Assembly: GCA_028293625.1 (NCBI GenBank)
Contig: JAQGOL010000034.1
Span: 1-64,000, forward strand
Length of the DNA stretch: 64,000 nt
Direction: 5' to 3'
Source of the DNA: Chthoniobacteraceae bacterium
GTDB taxonomy: Bacteria; Verrucomicrobiota; Verrucomicrobiia; Chthoniobacterales; Chthoniobacteraceae
Shown: positions 28,218-36,593 of the stretch, one piece after another
How the letters are laid out: the number at the start of each line of letters is the position of its first letter
How positions within the stretch are numbered: position 1 is the first letter of the stretch
Notes under the pieces: generated by a model
Database searches by the model: none
What the model was told of the DNA's origin: nothing
What the model saw: the letters and a program-made list of their open reading frames with translations, nothing else
Translations under genes and position numbers: made by a program

Positions 28218-29372
28218 ATGAAAATATCTGAAATCGCTACTGCGTTCTATCACAACAGTCCGGAACATAACTTTCAACAACTCCGGACCCTGATTTCGGG
28301 CGACAACCGGAAAACCATGGCCGTTTCCGGAGAAGATGAAGCGGCGAATTCCGTCATTGGCGACATCCTCGAGGCTGAGACGTTGCCCGAGATTATGAAT
28401 TACGTTCTCAAAAGATTTCCCGGCCGAACCGCGGTTCTGCTGGGCGACCGAGCTCAACTTGAATCATGGCGCGCTGCCATACGGACGGTGGACTTTGAGA
28501 CTATTGAATGGGATTGGAATATCTCCCTCAAAGAACGGGAAGAGTTGCTCGATAAAACGATTGTCCTCTGCCGGGTGGCGGTTCGGCCGGAAGAGTGGGA
28601 AACCATCTCGGAGCTCAAGCAAACACACGGCGAACGGCTCGTCACCATTACCGAATTGCTCCTTCCCTTCACCAACATCGCATTCCTGCAGAAACGGCTG
28701 AATTACTTCGTCTCATCTTTTGATGCAATTATCCGCTATTACTTCGGACTGACCGACTTTACGCCATTCGCCAAGTTGGAGCAGGCTTATAGTCTAAAAG
28801 ACCGGCGCGTCATTGAGTTTGGCCCTTTTGATGGCTGCCAAACGGCGGGCATCGTCAACTACGGGGCGCGAAGCGTCGATTGCATCGAAGCGCGCGCGGA
28901 AAACTCCGCCAAAACAATGGCGGCGGCGCATGCGCTTGGATGGAGGAATGTGCGCGTATTGATGGATGATTTCCACAATGTCGATGCCGTGCGATACGGG
29001 ACCTATGACCTCGCTTTTGCCCATGGCGTTTATTACCACAGCATTGCGCCATTTCTGTTCCTGCGGAATTTGATGTCCCTTTCCGACAACATATTCCTAG
29101 GTGGTTTCTGCGCGACGGAAACCCGGCCCGACGTGCCTTATACTCTCTTGAATTATGAGGGGCAATCGTACAAGGCGAAGAAATACGTCGAAGGAAATAG
29201 CTTTGTCTCAGGCGTAAACCCGTATGGCTATATTTTCGACAAGGACGATCTAATCCGTTTCTTCAGCGAACGTGACTACAAAGTCACTGTGATCTCGGAA
29301 CACGCCGTGCCAAACGCCCGGACCTATACCCAAGGCGGGATTTTCCTGCGTTTTCTGGCGCAGAAAATCTAA
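28218..29372 (+). CDS. Class I SAM-dependent methyltransferase
   Basis: 384 residues if started at ATG 28218; the frame is open from GTG 28146, so up to 24 more residues are possible. The C-terminal half carries the methyltransferase fold: motif I VIEFGPFDGCQTAGI, the acidic end of strand 2 in VDCIEARAENSAK, then RVLMDDFHNVD and YDLAFAHGVYYH. The N-terminal ~200 residues (AVLLGDRAQLESWRAAIRTV, LVTITELLLPF) form a separate region that may be a second, degenerate Rossmann-like unit. The final part contains GGIFLRF. The substrate cannot be deduced; similar proteins occur in glycan and small-molecule clusters, but neither is present here. Confidence 0.75.
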   Translation: MKISEIATAFYHNSPEHNFQQLRTLISGDNRKTMAVSGEDEAANSVIGDILEAETLPEIMNYVLKRFPGRTAVLLGDRAQLESWRAAIRTVDFETIEWDWNISLKEREELLDKTIVLCRVAVRPEEWETISELKQTHGERLVTITELLLPFTNIAFLQKRLNYFVSSFDAIIRYYFGLTDFTPFAKLEQAYSLKDRRVIEFGPFDGCQTAGIVNYGARSVDCIEARAENSAKTMAAAHALGWRNVRVLMDDFHNVDAVRYGTYDLAFAHGVYYHSIAPFLFLRNLMSLSDNIFLGGFCATETRPDVPYTLLNYEGQSYKAKKYVEGNSFVSGVNPYGYIFDKDDLIRFFSERDYKVTVISEHAVPNARTYTQGGIFLRFLAQKI

Positions 29373-29436
29373 GACAACCAACGGACCTCGGAATTGTTCT
29401 CTTTTGAGATGGGCGAGCCAACCCAAACCGTTTCTT

Positions 29437-29853
29437 GTGAAAGCAGCATTGTTTAGCTTCTATTTCTGTGTCTTCGCATCTCTATCGCAGGCTGCCAGCC
29501 AGTTTGAAGAGACGTTGAGACTTGCTCATTCGACCGCGGCCAATGACAGAGTGACAGCCGCGTTTGCGCTTCCGGACCTCATTCGGACTCTTGGCGTTCA
29601 GGCAGTTGCCCCCTCCTACTCGAAGCTCCTCGCTGACTCTGACAGCGATGTTGTTATCGAGACACTTGCTGCTATCAGACGCACACCGGATCACGTGACT
29701 TTCCAAGGCAAACGTCAGGAGATACGACCAATGCTTGATACGCTGATGCCGCGAGTTCGCGAGCTGTGTGGAAATCTGGACCCAATCACGCTTCAGGCCG
29801 CGCGCGAGACTCGAACACGGATTCGCGCAGCAATATACAGAAGTCGTAAATGA
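29437..29853 (+). CDS. Small exported HEAT-like protein
   Basis: About 138 residues from GTG 29437 (an open TTG at 29404 is less likely). The N-terminus KAALFSFYFCVFASLSQAAS is a signal peptide. The mature protein is helical and includes AAFALPDLIRTLGVQAVAPS and KLLADSDSDVVIETLAAIRR, which look like one or two HEAT repeats. Function unknown. The following lipoprotein starts 21 bp downstream, so the two may be co-transcribed. Confidence 0.55.
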   Translation: MKAALFSFYFCVFASLSQAASQFEETLRLAHSTAANDRVTAAFALPDLIRTLGVQAVAPSYSKLLADSDSDVVIETLAAIRRTPDHVTFQGKRQEIRPMLDTLMPRVRELCGNLDPITLQAARETRTRIRAAIYRSRK

Positions 29854-29874
29854 ATCCACAGAGCAATCCGCGTA

Positions 29875-30228
29875 ATGGCACATACAATCTTCAGGGCGTG
29901 GCAGACCACGTATTGCTTTTTGATCCTGCTCGCGATTCTCGGCGGATGTGTGACGCCACGGCATGGTTCGGTCGCTATCTTGACTTCGCCAAGCGAGCGA
30001 CTCTGTTCCCGTCACCGCATTCCGCTTATCACAGGCCAGATATTCAAAATGTCCCCTCCCCTCCCGCTTGTCTATCCCAACCCCGGGTGGCGTCGCTGGG
30101 CGAACTATTATCCGAACCACCTCACGCTCTTTGAGAGCCTAGTACGAAGTGACGAGTTCCCACTAGCGGTTTTCCGTACGTATTGTCCGCTTTGCCAAAC
30201 GGAACTGGAAACGCACCTTGACCCGTAA
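29875..30228 (+). CDS. Putative lipoprotein with C-terminal CxxC
   Basis: 117 residues. The N-terminus contains a lipobox, FLILLAILGGC, so the mature protein would be lipid-anchored at Cys25. The C-terminus carries TYCPLCQTELE, a CxxC pair that could bind metal or be redox active. The middle part (GWRRWANYYPNHLTLFE) shows no known motif. It directly follows the HEAT-like exported protein on the same strand. Confidence 0.55.
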   Translation: MAHTIFRAWQTTYCFLILLAILGGCVTPRHGSVAILTSPSERLCSRHRIPLITGQIFKMSPPLPLVYPNPGWRRWANYYPNHLTLFESLVRSDEFPLAVFRTYCPLCQTELETHLDP

Positions 30229-30325
30229 TGACATGAAGTTGCCTGATCCCTCAATAGCTACAGTCGCCGGAGGCTCCCTTCGCTGTGAGTAAGCTTTTTT
30301 CATTAACTTTGCAGAACATCTCCTT

Positions 30326-30907
30326 ATGACCTCCACACGTTTATGGAAATATTTGCTTCGCACCATCCTCTTCAGCTCAGCGTTCATATTGCTGGCCGCG
30401 TGCGCACTCATCTGGGACGGCCTTCACGATGAAATCGGCACCGCCGATCTGGGCGTGGTTCTGGGCAATACTGTAAACATCGACGGTTCACCATCCCCAC
30501 GGTTGGCGGCCCGCCTCGACCGGACTTTGGAGTTATATAGGCAGGGAGCTTTCCCACTGGTCCTGGTCAGTGGCGCTCTCGGCAAGGAAGGCCATGACGA
30601 AGCATCCGTTATGCGTGACTATCTTACCTCGCGCGGCATTCCCTCGACGCAAGTTATTGTCGATAGCGACGGGCGCACAACGTTTGCGACAGCGAAGAAC
30701 ACTAAGGCGTTGATGAAGTTGCGCCGGCTCCGGAGCGTTTTGGTGGTCTCCCAGTATTTCCATATGTCACGCGCGAAGCTTGCGATGAGACGGTTCGGGA
30801 TCAGCACGGTTTACTCAGCACATGCTCGTCACTTCGAGGCGCGAGACCTCTACTCGATTATTCGCGAGCTTGTGGGATATCTAAGCTACACCTTTAAAGC
30901 GGTATGA
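30326..30907 (+). CDS. YdcF/SanA/ElyC family protein (DUF218)
   Basis: 193 residues with one N-terminal membrane segment (ILFSSAFILLAACALIW) and a DUF218 domain: ADLGVVLGNTV, RLAARLDRTLELYRQGAFPLVLVSGALG, DEASVMRDYLTSRGIPSTQVIVDSDGRTTFATAKNT and VLVVSQYFHMSRAKLAMRRFGI. The order and spacing match SanA/YdcF proteins, which act in envelope integrity and polyprenyl-linked precursor metabolism. The domain should face the periplasm. It stands alone. Confidence 0.85.
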   Translation: MTSTRLWKYLLRTILFSSAFILLAACALIWDGLHDEIGTADLGVVLGNTVNIDGSPSPRLAARLDRTLELYRQGAFPLVLVSGALGKEGHDEASVMRDYLTSRGIPSTQVIVDSDGRTTFATAKNTKALMKLRRLRSVLVVSQYFHMSRAKLAMRRFGISTVYSAHARHFEARDLYSIIRELVGYLSYTFKAV

Positions 30908-31103
30908 CGTGTCTCCCGAAAAAGCGTAACGGCGCTGCAGTCGAACACGCCTCGTGTTCAACGCTTACTCCCGCCCAGAGAGTGGGTGGCATTGAGCCCG
31001 GGAACGGGTCGCAGCGCGGCCGGCTACCAGCTGTTATCCCTGCGGGATAGGAGCAAATAGTACAATGAAATCTGAGCTGGATCGCTGATTCGCTTTTTCG
31101 CAC

Positions 31104-31871
31104 TCACAATTCAGGTGCGGCGGCAGTTGACGCAGCCGGTTGGAGTAATGCCTGTGCGTGAGGCGGCGCCGGTTCGGCCGGATCGGGGGCGCTTGAGCCG
31201 TGGCCCAGGTTGATGATCTTGCGGGCGTTGAACCAGTCGCTTACAAATGTGGAGCCTTCGTCCGTGACGGCGAAGCTGGTGACCAGGTGGTCGAGATGCT
31301 CATCATAAAGCGCGTCGAGCGCGGAGGAGCGCAGCAATAACTTTGCCGTGGCGCTCTTGCGGCTGGCGAGTGCGGCGCGCGGTTTGCCCAATGCTTCGTC
31401 ATACGTTTTGAGGTCGGTTTCCAGCGAGCTATAGGTCGCGGGATTAATGCCGTAGTCGTCATCGAGCGCCGATTTCTGCCTGGTCAGCGGCTTCAGCAGG
31501 CTGAGGACAATTTGCGCGATCTGGGAAAGGGCGGCATCGCGCGAGTTGCGGAGATCGGACGCAGTGAAGTTGACTTTGGTTAAGCTGGTTTTGTCTTTCT
31601 TATCGGCAAAATAGCTGCACATCGGGCCTGCGACATTGAGAATGGACCCGATGAGGGTTTCCTGGGCAGCATCCTTATCAAGGACAATCCCCGCCAGGTC
31701 GGAATTGTGGATGGCGGCGAGGCGTTCAAACTCCGCCACGCCGGAGATCAACTCCGCCATCTTCTTACTGAAAGCCCTTGGTTTCTTGTCTTTCCAGATC
31801 GGTTCATTGGCTTCGCCAACGCGCAGAACGGCATGATGGGAGTTGAGCTTGTTTTGGAGGTCGTTGTTCAT
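31104..31871 (-). CDS. Hypothetical helical protein next to a 21-bp repeat array
   Basis: 255 residues, mostly helix-forming, opening MNNDLQNKLNSHHAVLRVGE and IWKDKKPRAFSKKMAELISGV. No signal peptide, membrane segment or catalytic motif is visible. The tail (SAPDPAEPAPPHAQALLQPA) is Pro/Ala-rich and disordered. The body has the look of a helical bundle with regularly spaced Leu/Ala (ALSQIAQIVLSLLKPLTRQKS, RKSATAKLLLRSSALDALYDEHLDHLV). Its start lies about 220 bp from a long 21-bp-phased A-tract array that fills the upstream region. I do not recognise the family. Confidence 0.65.
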   Translation of the reverse strand: MNNDLQNKLNSHHAVLRVGEANEPIWKDKKPRAFSKKMAELISGVAEFERLAAIHNSDLAGIVLDKDAAQETLIGSILNVAGPMCSYFADKKDKTSLTKVNFTASDLRNSRDAALSQIAQIVLSLLKPLTRQKSALDDDYGINPATYSSLETDLKTYDEALGKPRAALASRKSATAKLLLRSSALDALYDEHLDHLVTSFAVTDEGSTFVSDWFNARKIINLGHGSSAPDPAEPAPPHAQALLQPAASTAAAPEL

Positions 31872-32094
31872 TGTATTGATGGCACGGGCGTGCTTGCTCC
31901 CTAATAGGAAATCGCAACCGGAGTGAACGCCCTAGAAAGGGGTCAGGGAGGACAAAAAGAGCGCGAAGAAAAGAAGCTTGCGGCTTTGGTTAATCCTTCT
32001 GGCGAAGAGTATTTACTTCGGGTTTTCCAGGCTCTGCGATTTCCGGCGAATGGTTCCAGGGCGGGCTGACAAGGTTCCAACGTAGCCTGATGAC

Positions 32095-32310
32095 AAAAAA
32101 TCGACAGCAGATATCAAATCAGAAAGAACCGTGTAGGGAAAAGCAACAGCTGCTAACAAAAAAGCGGGCGCCGGGAGGAAATCAACTCCGGGCCATGACA
32201 AAACACGAAGGCTTGAAGTCAAAAAAGGAAGAGCTTTGCTGAAAAAATCAAAAGCTGTGTAGCAAAAAACGACGCCTGTTCTCAAAAAAGCGAACGTGCA
32301 AAGCGGAAAA
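32095..32310. repeat. Degenerate 21-bp tandem array with phased A-tracts
   Basis: Runs of three to six adenines begin at 32095, 32116, 32139, 32158, 32179, 32200, 32221, 32242, 32264, 32284 and 32300 or 32307, nearly always 20-22 bp apart. Between the A-tracts the units share GC-containing positions (for example AAAAAAGCGGGCG and AAAAAACGACGCC) but vary. Two helical turns per unit would put all tracts on one face and bend the DNA. The unit length is a multiple of three, so the minus strand is open across the array (32285-32013) with a heptad pattern (FDFFSKA, VDFLSSG). That is a by-product or a very odd peptide. The array fills the divergent region between the 255- and 185-residue genes. The rest of 31872-32489 holds nothing recognised. 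Confidence 0.7.
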
Positions 32311-32489
32311 TAAAGCGGGACCTCCCGGGATTATTAAGGGCGGCCATCAACCTCAAAGCGTCTTTGATATGAATAGCGCTTTCATTTGGCGGAGAGCATT
32401 GCGTTTGGAAATTGAGAGGAGCCCGGGTTGGAAAAGCACTGTCGGGGAACCGGCAGTTGTGCGTAAATGGCGCCTGACCACACACTGTT

Positions 32490-33047
32490 ATGCTCTACGC
32501 CCTTCAAGCCGACATTCCAGGCCCCCATCATCGTACCTACGCATGGTGTTCGTCGCTGAGTGACAAGCGCTATATGTGCCGCCGATTGCCCGACGGGAGG
32601 GAGGAACTGGTTGGGTTTCCAATGACACCCCGGGCTCGATTTGAGGGCGGCCGCACGTGGCCGGATGTTTCCGCCAACGGCGGTGGAGTGCCGAAGCTTC
32701 TCTTTAGCCAGGCCGCGATCGACATTCTTCGGCATTACGACCCGAAAGCCAACGTCTCTGAGCCAGCGGAGGTGACCTATGAAGCCAACAAGAGCCTAAT
32801 CAAGAAAGGGCCGCCCGTTTACCGAACATTCATCCCAAGGACAATCGTTCCACGACAAATGCTTGCTCCGGATGCGGATCGGCCCGCGATTTTCGCCTGC
32901 TCGGATTATCTCTTTCTTCTTGGCTGCAACGAGTACGTAAAGATGCACTTCGAGAAGGCCAGACTGCGGAACGTGCAATTCACACCATTTTTCGAGAAGT
33001 TGGCGATATTCGATGAAATGAACGGGAGAGATAACCGTCGCAAATAG
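32490..33047 (+). CDS. Imm11/DUF1629-like immunity-type protein
   Basis: 185 residues, cytoplasmic. The C-terminal part IFACSDYLFLLGCNEYVKMH with FEKARLRNVQFTPFFE follows the end of the Imm11 (DUF1629) immunity family, where a (I/F)xxSDxFKxxxExxxLxGxxFxPv pattern closes the domain. The N-terminus (YALQADIPGPHHRTYAWC) is less conserved. Such proteins usually sit beside a polymorphic toxin; no toxin gene is visible nearby, so it would be an orphan. It starts at ATG 32490, about 180 bp after the A-tract array. Confidence 0.5.
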   Translation: MLYALQADIPGPHHRTYAWCSSLSDKRYMCRRLPDGREELVGFPMTPRARFEGGRTWPDVSANGGGVPKLLFSQAAIDILRHYDPKANVSEPAEVTYEANKSLIKKGPPVYRTFIPRTIVPRQMLAPDADRPAIFACSDYLFLLGCNEYVKMHFEKARLRNVQFTPFFEKLAIFDEMNGRDNRRK

Positions 33048-33280
33048 ATCGAAGCGCGGCTCCTCTCCGGCGAAAAAGGATGCGCTTTGAGCGAGGCTTC
33101 GATCCCGGTTAGATCGACGCAGCAGGCCTTCCGGTAATTGTCTGGGAGCATTTTGGAATGGCTTTAGTCGATATAACACGACGGTATCTCATGCCACTCT
33201 CGACCATGCCCTCGGTTTTAATCGTTAGAACGTATGCTCCGGCATTTCCTCACAGCAACGGACGTCCCGGAGCTCCGCAT

Positions 33281-33352
33281 ATGTCCCATGCAAGCGTGAT
33301 CGTCACCCTCTTGGTTTTCATGGCGATTCTTTTGTGGTTATTCAAAAGATAG
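33281..33352 (+). CDS. Predicted 23-residue membrane peptide
   Basis: ATG 33281 is preceded by GGAG eight to nine bases upstream and encodes MSHASVIVTLLVFMAILLWLFKR, written here as MSHASVIVTLLVF plus MAILLWLFKR. It consists of a single membrane helix with a basic C-terminus and a TAG stop. A longer in-frame start exists at 33158 but its extra part is not protein-like. Small single-helix peptides of this shape are real in many bacteria; this one is a prediction from shape and ribosome site only. Confidence 0.4.
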   Translation: MSHASVIVTLLVFMAILLWLFKR

Positions 33353-33445
33353 ACCAATTGATTCCAGGCCGCCTGGCCTATAGCGGCCACGCTGGCATCC
33401 CCGTCACCATTCACCGAGTTCTTCCGTAATAGCTTTTGCGCCTGT

Positions 33446-33814
33446 ATGAATCGTGAACTGAAGTATCCATCACCGAATGGGAAATATCTTTTCCACATTT
33501 ATCCGTGGGAAGCGCGCATGTCACTTTGGATCGAGTCTCCGGAGCTGATTGAGGTGGGCATGGCGGCTCCCCTATTCCGATTCCGCGACTCCAATTGGTC
33601 ACTTGATGAAGCTAAGTGGCTAACCGAATCTGTCGTGGTGATGCAGGTGCGCCGTTATCCCGGCGATCATACTCCATCACAGTTCGAGTTCCGGATAGAT
33701 GCCGAAAAACGATTGGCTACCATTGGCTCGGCGCAGGCTTTGCCGCTTTCTGATTTGGAAAGCATGCTGGAAGCGCTCTATATCGCGGGCAAACTCCCCC
33801 GGGGCGGGAGTTAG
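33446..33814 (+). CDS. Hypothetical cytoplasmic protein
   Basis: 122 residues (MNRELKYPSPNGKYLFHIYP, MSLWIESPELIEV, FRFRDSNWSLDEAKWLTESVVVMQVRRYPG) with alternating strands and a helical tail (LSDLESMLEALYIAGKL). No known motif. The composition and small beta-rich build resemble immunity or barrel-like hypothetical proteins, which is not enough to assign it. It ends 35 bp before the converging DEAD-box helicase gene. Confidence 0.55.
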   Translation: MNRELKYPSPNGKYLFHIYPWEARMSLWIESPELIEVGMAAPLFRFRDSNWSLDEAKWLTESVVVMQVRRYPGDHTPSQFEFRIDAEKRLATIGSAQALPLSDLESMLEALYIAGKLPRGGS

Positions 33815-33848
33815 TTCGGGTCTCGCGCGGAATTAACTACGCGGTTGC

Positions 33849-34979
33849 CTATCGCATCTCGGCGAATTTCAGGCCCAATGCGAGGCCGAGCTTGGCAATA
33901 TCCTGTTTTTCCCTGGAGGAAATCAGCGCGATGGAGACACCAGGCCGGCCGGCGCGACCAGTCCGTCCACTGCGATGGGTATAATAGTCGTTCTGCTCGG
34001 GAAGCTGGTGATGCAGGACAAAAGCGAGTCCTTCAACGTCAATCCCGCGGGCTGCCACATCGGTGGCGATCAGAAACTGGAAACGTCCCTTACGAAAGGA
34101 ACGGAGCACTTTGTCCCGCTCGGATTGCATCAGATCGCCCTGCAAGATGCCAAGCGCGTAGCCGCACTCCTCGAGCTCTTCATAGAGCCGGATCGCTCCC
34201 GCCTTGGTCCGGCAGAAAATCACACCCCGATCCTCGCCCTGGCGCTTCAGAAATTTCGCGATCCGGTCCGTTTTCTCCGCGGTATGGCAAACGATGTAAT
34301 GGTGCGAGATATCGCGGTTGACCACATGCTTCTGATCAATCTTCAGGCTCTGGGCCTGAGGCGACATGTAGTCGGTGATCAGCTTGCGCACCTCGCCCGG
34401 AATGGTGGCCGAGAAGAGCCAGGTGGCCTGGCGCGCTTGAGTCTTCGCGCAAATCTCCGCAACTTCCCGGCGAAACCCAAGATTAAGCATCTCATCGGCC
34501 TCATCAAGCACCAGCAGTTTTACGCTTTCGAGCGATAACGTTTTGCGGCCCAATAAATCGACCAGGCGGCCCGGTGTGACCACGATCACATGGGTTGGAC
34601 GCTGCAACGCAGTTTCCTGGCGGTCAATCTTGTCGCCCCCGGTGAGCACCTCGACAAAGATTTTTTGAGCGCAGTATTTGGTGAAACGAAAAAGTTGCTT
34701 GCCGATTTGCTTGGCCAGTTCTCGGGTCGGCGCGACGACCACGACCTGGATTGCCCGGTTCTCCGGGTCGATCCGCATCAGCAATGGAATGCCGAAGGCC
34801 GCCGTTTTCCCCGTCCCGGTCTGGGCCTGGGCAATAAAATCCCCGCCCTCGGCGAGCAAAAACGGGATCGCCTCCCGCTGAATTGCTGTCGGCGTTTTGA
34901 TTCCGAGTTCGGTCAGTCCCTGGATGAGGTCCTCGCGAACGCCTAATGCTTTAAAAGTATTCAATGTAATATAGATCAA
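33849..34979 (-). CDS. DEAD-box ATP-dependent RNA helicase, short form
   Basis: 376 residues with all SF2 core motifs: Q motif (TPTAIQREAIPF), motif I AQTGTGKTAAF, DEAD in LVLDEADEMLNLGF, SAT in LFSATIPG, and motif VI HRSGRTGRAGRPG. It ends directly after the helicase core (KLGLALGLKFAEMR) with none of the C-terminal RNA-binding extension of DeaD/CshA. The start is TTG 34979, four bases after a GGGGAG ribosome site; an alternative TTG at 34964 would give the family-like LNTFKALGV start but lacks such a site. Two strong hairpins lie immediately upstream. It probably unwinds structured RNA, as in ribosome assembly or cold response. A second DEAD-box gene precedes it on the same strand. Confidence 0.9.
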   Translation of the reverse strand: MIYITLNTFKALGVREDLIQGLTELGIKTPTAIQREAIPFLLAEGGDFIAQAQTGTGKTAAFGIPLLMRIDPENRAIQVVVVAPTRELAKQIGKQLFRFTKYCAQKIFVEVLTGGDKIDRQETALQRPTHVIVVTPGRLVDLLGRKTLSLESVKLLVLDEADEMLNLGFRREVAEICAKTQARQATWLFSATIPGEVRKLITDYMSPQAQSLKIDQKHVVNRDISHHYIVCHTAEKTDRIAKFLKRQGEDRGVIFCRTKAGAIRLYEELEECGYALGILQGDLMQSERDKVLRSFRKGRFQFLIATDVAARGIDVEGLAFVLHHQLPEQNDYYTHRSGRTGRAGRPGVSIALISSREKQDIAKLGLALGLKFAEMR

Positions 34980-34984
34980 GTGAC

Positions 34985-35026
34985 TCCCCGGTCTGCCATG
35001 ACCGGAAACCGTGACCCCTTCGGGTC
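34985..35026 (-). promoter_or_regulatory. Double hairpin in the helicase leader next to the ribosome site
   Basis: Two perfect stems lie just upstream of the TTG start: CCGGTC-TGCCAT-GACCGG (34988-35005) and GACCC-CTTC-GGGTC (35013-35026). On the minus-strand RNA the first stem ends in GACCGG, whose last G residues are shared with the GGGGAG ribosome site. Folding would therefore partly mask it. No U-run follows, so neither hairpin is a classical terminator for the upstream helicase. An RNA-level switch, perhaps answered by the helicase itself, is inference. Confidence 0.4.
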
Positions 35027-35098
35027 TTGCGGAGCGGGGAAGCTAAACGCCCCGGCCCCGGTGGCAAAGCGCTTATTCAAGCACACTTTCTCCGCGGG

Positions 35099-36364
35099 CT
35101 ACGGGTCAAGCTTCGCACGCTGTGGCGGCTTCCCAGACCGGGCGGCGGCTTCCCGCAGCTTGTCCTTCCTGCTTTTGCGTTTCCCTTTGATCCCGCCAGC
35201 CGCATCCGGAACCGCGAGTTCCGTCGGCTCGAATCCTTCAATCTGCTCGCGAGGCAGGCCGAGGCGATGACGCTTTTCAATAAGCCGAAAATGAGCGTGG
35301 GTGCCGGCGCTTACAAAACTGATGGCGATGCCCGCCTCGCCGGCACGGCCGGTGCGACCAATGCGATGCGTGTAATCGACCGCGGAGCGCGGCAGATCGT
35401 AATTCACAACGACTGGAAGCTGAACGATGTCGAGCCCGCGGGCGGCGAGATCCGTGGCAAGAAGAACCTGCACTTTGCCTGCCTTAAACTCGGCAAGCGC
35501 TTGGGTCCGCGCCCCCTGGCTGAGTTCACCATGGAGGGCCGTGGCTTTAATGCCGGCGGTCCGAAGTTTTTCCGCGACGTGTTCGGTGGAATATTTGGTG
35601 GCGACAAATACCAGCACACCGGTCCACTGATTCTTCTCAATAAGATGGCGCAGAAGCTGGGTGCGGCGGGGTACATCCACTTCAATCACGCGTTGGTGAA
35701 TATCGGGCTTGTTCTGCGGTTCCGCCGCTACATTGAGACGCACCGGATCGCGCAGCAGGCTTTGCGCGATGGTTTGCACCTCAGGGGGAAAGGTTGCCGA
35801 AAAGAGCAGGCTTTGCCGCGATGCCGGCAGAAGGGCGAGAATCCGGCCAAACTCTTTGGCGAATCCAAGCTCCAGCAGGCGGTCAGCTTCGTCCAGGAGA
35901 AGGATCGACACCGCGGAGAGTGAGAGCGCGTTGTGATCGAGCAAATCGAGCAGGCGGCCCGGCGTGGCAACCAGGATGTCGGCCCCGCGGCCCAGGGCCA
36001 TCATCTGCGGGTTGATCGATACGCCGCCATGGAGTGTCAAAGTCTTGAGCGGCTCGGAAAGATGCCGCGCATAACGTTGTATCGATTCCCCAATCTGAGC
36101 CGCAAGTTCGCGAGTCGGCACCAGGATCAGGGCACGAACAAAACGCCCATGCGGCCGGGTACCGGCACTTAGCAACTGCAGGATGGGAAGAACGAATGCC
36201 GCGGTCTTGCCGGAACCAGTCTGCGCGGAGGCCCAAACATCCGCTCCGCGCAAAATGACTGGGATGGCAAGCGTCTGAATCGGGGTCGGAGATGAATAAT
36301 TTCGCTCGGCGACAGCGTGTTGCAGAGGCTGCGAGAGGCCAAGAGAAGAAAAAGACATGGGCAA
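35099..36364 (-). CDS. rhlE: DEAD-box ATP-dependent RNA helicase, RhlE-like
   Basis: 421 residues: Q motif (YSSPTPIQTLAIPVIL), motif I ASAQTGSGKTAAFVLPIL, PTRELAAQI, DEAD in LLLDEADRLLELGF, SAT in LLFSATFPPE, and HRIGRTGRAGEAG. A short basic C-terminal tail (GIKGKRKSRKDKLREAAARS) follows the core, as in RhlE proteins that act in ribosome maturation and mRNA decay. The ATG at 36364 gives the usual MxFxxLGL opening. It lies 120 bp upstream of a second DEAD-box gene on the same strand, so the pair may be transcribed together. Confidence 0.9.
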   Translation of the reverse strand: MPMSFSSLGLSQPLQHAVAERNYSSPTPIQTLAIPVILRGADVWASAQTGSGKTAAFVLPILQLLSAGTRPHGRFVRALILVPTRELAAQIGESIQRYARHLSEPLKTLTLHGGVSINPQMMALGRGADILVATPGRLLDLLDHNALSLSAVSILLLDEADRLLELGFAKEFGRILALLPASRQSLLFSATFPPEVQTIAQSLLRDPVRLNVAAEPQNKPDIHQRVIEVDVPRRTQLLRHLIEKNQWTGVLVFVATKYSTEHVAEKLRTAGIKATALHGELSQGARTQALAEFKAGKVQVLLATDLAARGLDIVQLPVVVNYDLPRSAVDYTHRIGRTGRAGEAGIAISFVSAGTHAHFRLIEKRHRLGLPREQIEGFEPTELAVPDAAGGIKGKRKSRKDKLREAAARSGKPPQRAKLDP

Positions 36365-36593
36365 TTAAAAACCGGAGGCGGAAGATTGGCTGCGTGGGTT
36401 CGCGCCAGGCGATTGGCAGAAAACGAATCATCAACCGAGCAGCACCCGTGCAGCGTGCTCACGTAACGGGCAAAATGGAAGAGTGCAAAGGAAACGGCAT
36501 TCCGGAAAAAATATCAGGGGACGGGTCCAAGCCTCCCGAGCTCTCTCTATTTGGACCCTGGAGAAGTCCGATGAAGGGGCGGGAAACAATAAA

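Noticed and set aside
32013-32285. Minus-strand 90-codon frame across the A-tract array
   Set aside because: It is explained by phased A-tracts read as Phe/Leu codons; no ribosome site. Kept only as a comment in the repeat entry.
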